Below are positions 4,532 to 5,782 of a stretch of 5,782 bases of DNA, piece by piece (the stretch's first letter is position 1; each line of letters begins with the position of its first letter). This DNA comes from an uncultured Lachnospiraceae bacterium. GTDB lineage: Bacteria > Bacillota_A > Clostridia > Lachnospirales > Lachnospiraceae. The position numbers and the translations under genes are program-made. The stretch covers positions 9,779 to 15,560 of the forward strand of contig CAJUDN010000062.1 in the NCBI GenBank assembly GCA_910585355.1, read 5' to 3'. The notes under the pieces were generated by a model that had not been told where the DNA came from, ran no database searches, and was given only the letters and a program-made list of their open reading frames with translations.

Positions 4532-5782
4532 TTAAAACGCAAGTTTCTCTTCCAGATATGCCTTAAGCCCTGCGATGGGGATACGTACCTGTTCCATGGT
4601 ATCTCTGTCGCGGACCGTAACGGCCCCGTCTGTCTCAGAATCAAAATCATAGGTCACGCAGAACGGAGTGCCGATCTCATCCTGTCTTCTGTATCTCTTG
4701 CCGATGTTTCCTCTGTCGTCAAATTCACAGTTCCAGTATTTGGACAGCTCCGCGAATACCTTTTCCGCGCCTTCATTTAACTTCTTGGAAAGCGGCAGAA
4801 CGCCTACCTTCACAGGAGCCAGAGCCGGATGGAAATGGAGAACGGTTCTCACATCTCCTTCACCGATCTCTTCCTCATCATAAGCAGAGCAGAGAAAGGC
4901 CAGAGTTACACGGTCCGCTCCCAGCGACGGCTCGATAACATAGGGGATATATTTCTCATTGACCTCATCATCAAAATATGTCATATCCTGCCCGGATGTA
5001 TTATGATGCTGCGTCAGGTCATAGTCCGTTCTGTCGGCAATCCCCCAGAGCTCGCCCCATCCGAAGGGGAATAAGAACTCCAGATCTGTGGTCGCCTTAC
5101 TGTAAAAGGACAGCTCTTCCGGAGAATGGTCACGGGCGCGCATCTCCTCGGCCTTTATGCCAAGACTCTGGAGCCAGTCAATACAGTACTGCTTCCAGTA
5201 TGCAAACCACTCCAAATCCGTGTTAGGCTTACAGAAGAATTCCAGCTCCATCTGCTCAAACTCTCTGGTACGGAAGGTAAAGTTTCCGGGAGTAATCTCG
5301 TTGCGGAAGGACTTACCGATCTGGCCAATCCCGAAGGGAACTTTCTTTCTGGAGGTTCTCTGGACATTCTTAAAGTTTACAAAGATTCCCTGCGCCGTCT
5401 CCGGTCTCAGATATACCGTACTCTTTGCATCCTCCGTTACTCCCTGGAAGGTCTTAAACATCAGATTGAACTGACGGATGTCTGTAAAGTCGTGTTTTCC
5501 GCAGCTGGGGCAGCAGATATTATTATCATCAATAAACTGCTTCATCTCTTCCTGGCTCCAGCCGTCAATGGGGGTATCCGGTTCCACTCCCTTTTCTGCC
5601 ATATAATCTTCGATTAACTTATCCGCACGGAACCGTTCCTTACATGCCTTACAGTCCATAAGCGGGTCGGAAAAGCCGCCCAGATGCCCGGACGCCACCC
5701 ATGTCTGAGAATTCATAAGAATAGCGCAGTCCACGCCGACATTATACGGAGATTCCTGGATGAACTTTTTCCACCAGGCCTG
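4532..5782 (-). CDS. glyS: Glycyl-tRNA synthetase, single-chain class II (5' end off the window)
   Basis: The visible 416 residues run in frame from the right edge (QAWWKKFIQ...) to the stop; about 45 N-terminal residues of a protein of roughly 460 should lie outside. It attaches glycine to tRNA-Gly in the cytoplasm. This is the alpha2 single-polypeptide type, also called GlyQS and shared with archaea and eukaryotes, not the separate glyQ/glyS subunit type. Fragment numbering: a Cys pair CKAC (44-47) and a second CPSC (91-94) look like a zinc site; RPETAQG at 126-132; class II motif 2 FRNE (159-162) through FRTREFEQ (170-177); motif 3 EPSLGADR (284-291); C-terminal anticodon-binding domain from about 321 (VKVGVLPLSKK) to the end. 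A GTG at 5734 is an internal valine codon, not the start, because the family sequence WWKKFIQESPYNVGVDC reads straight through it. All motifs are intact. Regulation, for instance by a T-box, cannot be judged because the upstream region is missing. Confidence 0.96.
   Translation of the reverse strand, partial: QAWWKKFIQESPYNVGVDCAILMNSQTWVASGHLGGFSDPLMDCKACKERFRADKLIEDYMAEKGVEPDTPIDGWSQEEMKQFIDDNNICCPSCGKHDFTDIRQFNLMFKTFQGVTEDAKSTVYLRPETAQGIFVNFKNVQRTSRKKVPFGIGQIGKSFRNEITPGNFTFRTREFEQMELEFFCKPNTDLEWFAYWKQYCIDWLQSLGIKAEEMRARDHSPEELSFYSKATTDLEFLFPFGWGELWGIADRTDYDLTQHHNTSGQDMTYFDDEVNEKYIPYVIEPSLGADRVTLAFLCSAYDEEEIGEGDVRTVLHFHPALAPVKVGVLPLSKKLNEGAEKVFAELSKYWNCEFDDRGNIGKRYRRQDEIGTPFCVTYDFDSETDGAVTVRDRDTMEQVRIPIAGLKAYLEEKLAF

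Noticed and set aside
4668..5617. Plus-strand frames opposite glycyl-tRNA synthetase, the longest 163 codons
   Set aside because: They are antisense to an intact conserved gene; their open length follows from its codon use.
5734..5734. GTG as start of glycyl-tRNA synthetase
   Set aside because: The frame continues to the window edge with family-typical sequence (WWKKFIQESPYNVG), so this is an internal valine.

Overview
The window looks like a chromosomal housekeeping segment of a Bacillota (Firmicutes) genome, most likely a Lachnospiraceae / Clostridium cluster XIVa gut anaerobe. The reasons are a perfect CIRCE operator, a DUF5721-type protein of the kind I know from Lachnospiraceae, a single-chain glycyl-tRNA synthetase, strong AGGAGG-type ribosome binding sites and moderate GC content. 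This placement is inference from gene content; no rRNA or other marker is present.

Layout, left to right. (1) Positions 1-110 hold a leftward sigma-A promoter and a perfect CIRCE element (HrcA operator), which point to a heat-shock chaperone operon starting just beyond the left edge. (2) A 163-residue DUF5721-like protein is on the minus strand, and its stop codon lies inside the CIRCE element. (3) A 326-bp divergent intergenic region carries stacked hairpins, a palindromic divergent promoter and a second palindromic promoter. (4) An M18-family aminopeptidase is on the plus strand. (5) A 155-bp convergent gap is mostly filled by a roughly 102-bp inverted-repeat element. (6) A secreted lipoprotein with a degraded parvulin (PpiC-type) domain is on the minus strand. 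(7) A 182-bp gap carries a 158-bp element with 16-bp imperfect terminal inverted repeats and an internal 14-bp direct repeat. (8) The Maf nucleotide pyrophosphatase is on the minus strand. (9) A 387-bp gap carries a bidirectional intrinsic terminator, a long stem-loop and smaller hairpins. (10) The C-terminal 416 residues of glycyl-tRNA synthetase are on the minus strand; its start lies beyond the right edge.

The genes are general cell maintenance: tRNA charging, nucleotide-pool or septation-linked Maf activity, extracytoplasmic protein handling, cytoplasmic peptide turnover and, off the edge, heat shock. The protein-coding content is ordinary. The unusual material is in the gaps: almost every intergenic region is packed with long inverted repeats or overlapping hairpins, several of which look like small mobile or dispersed elements or structured RNAs. 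I see no defence system, CRISPR array, tRNA, rRNA or transposase.
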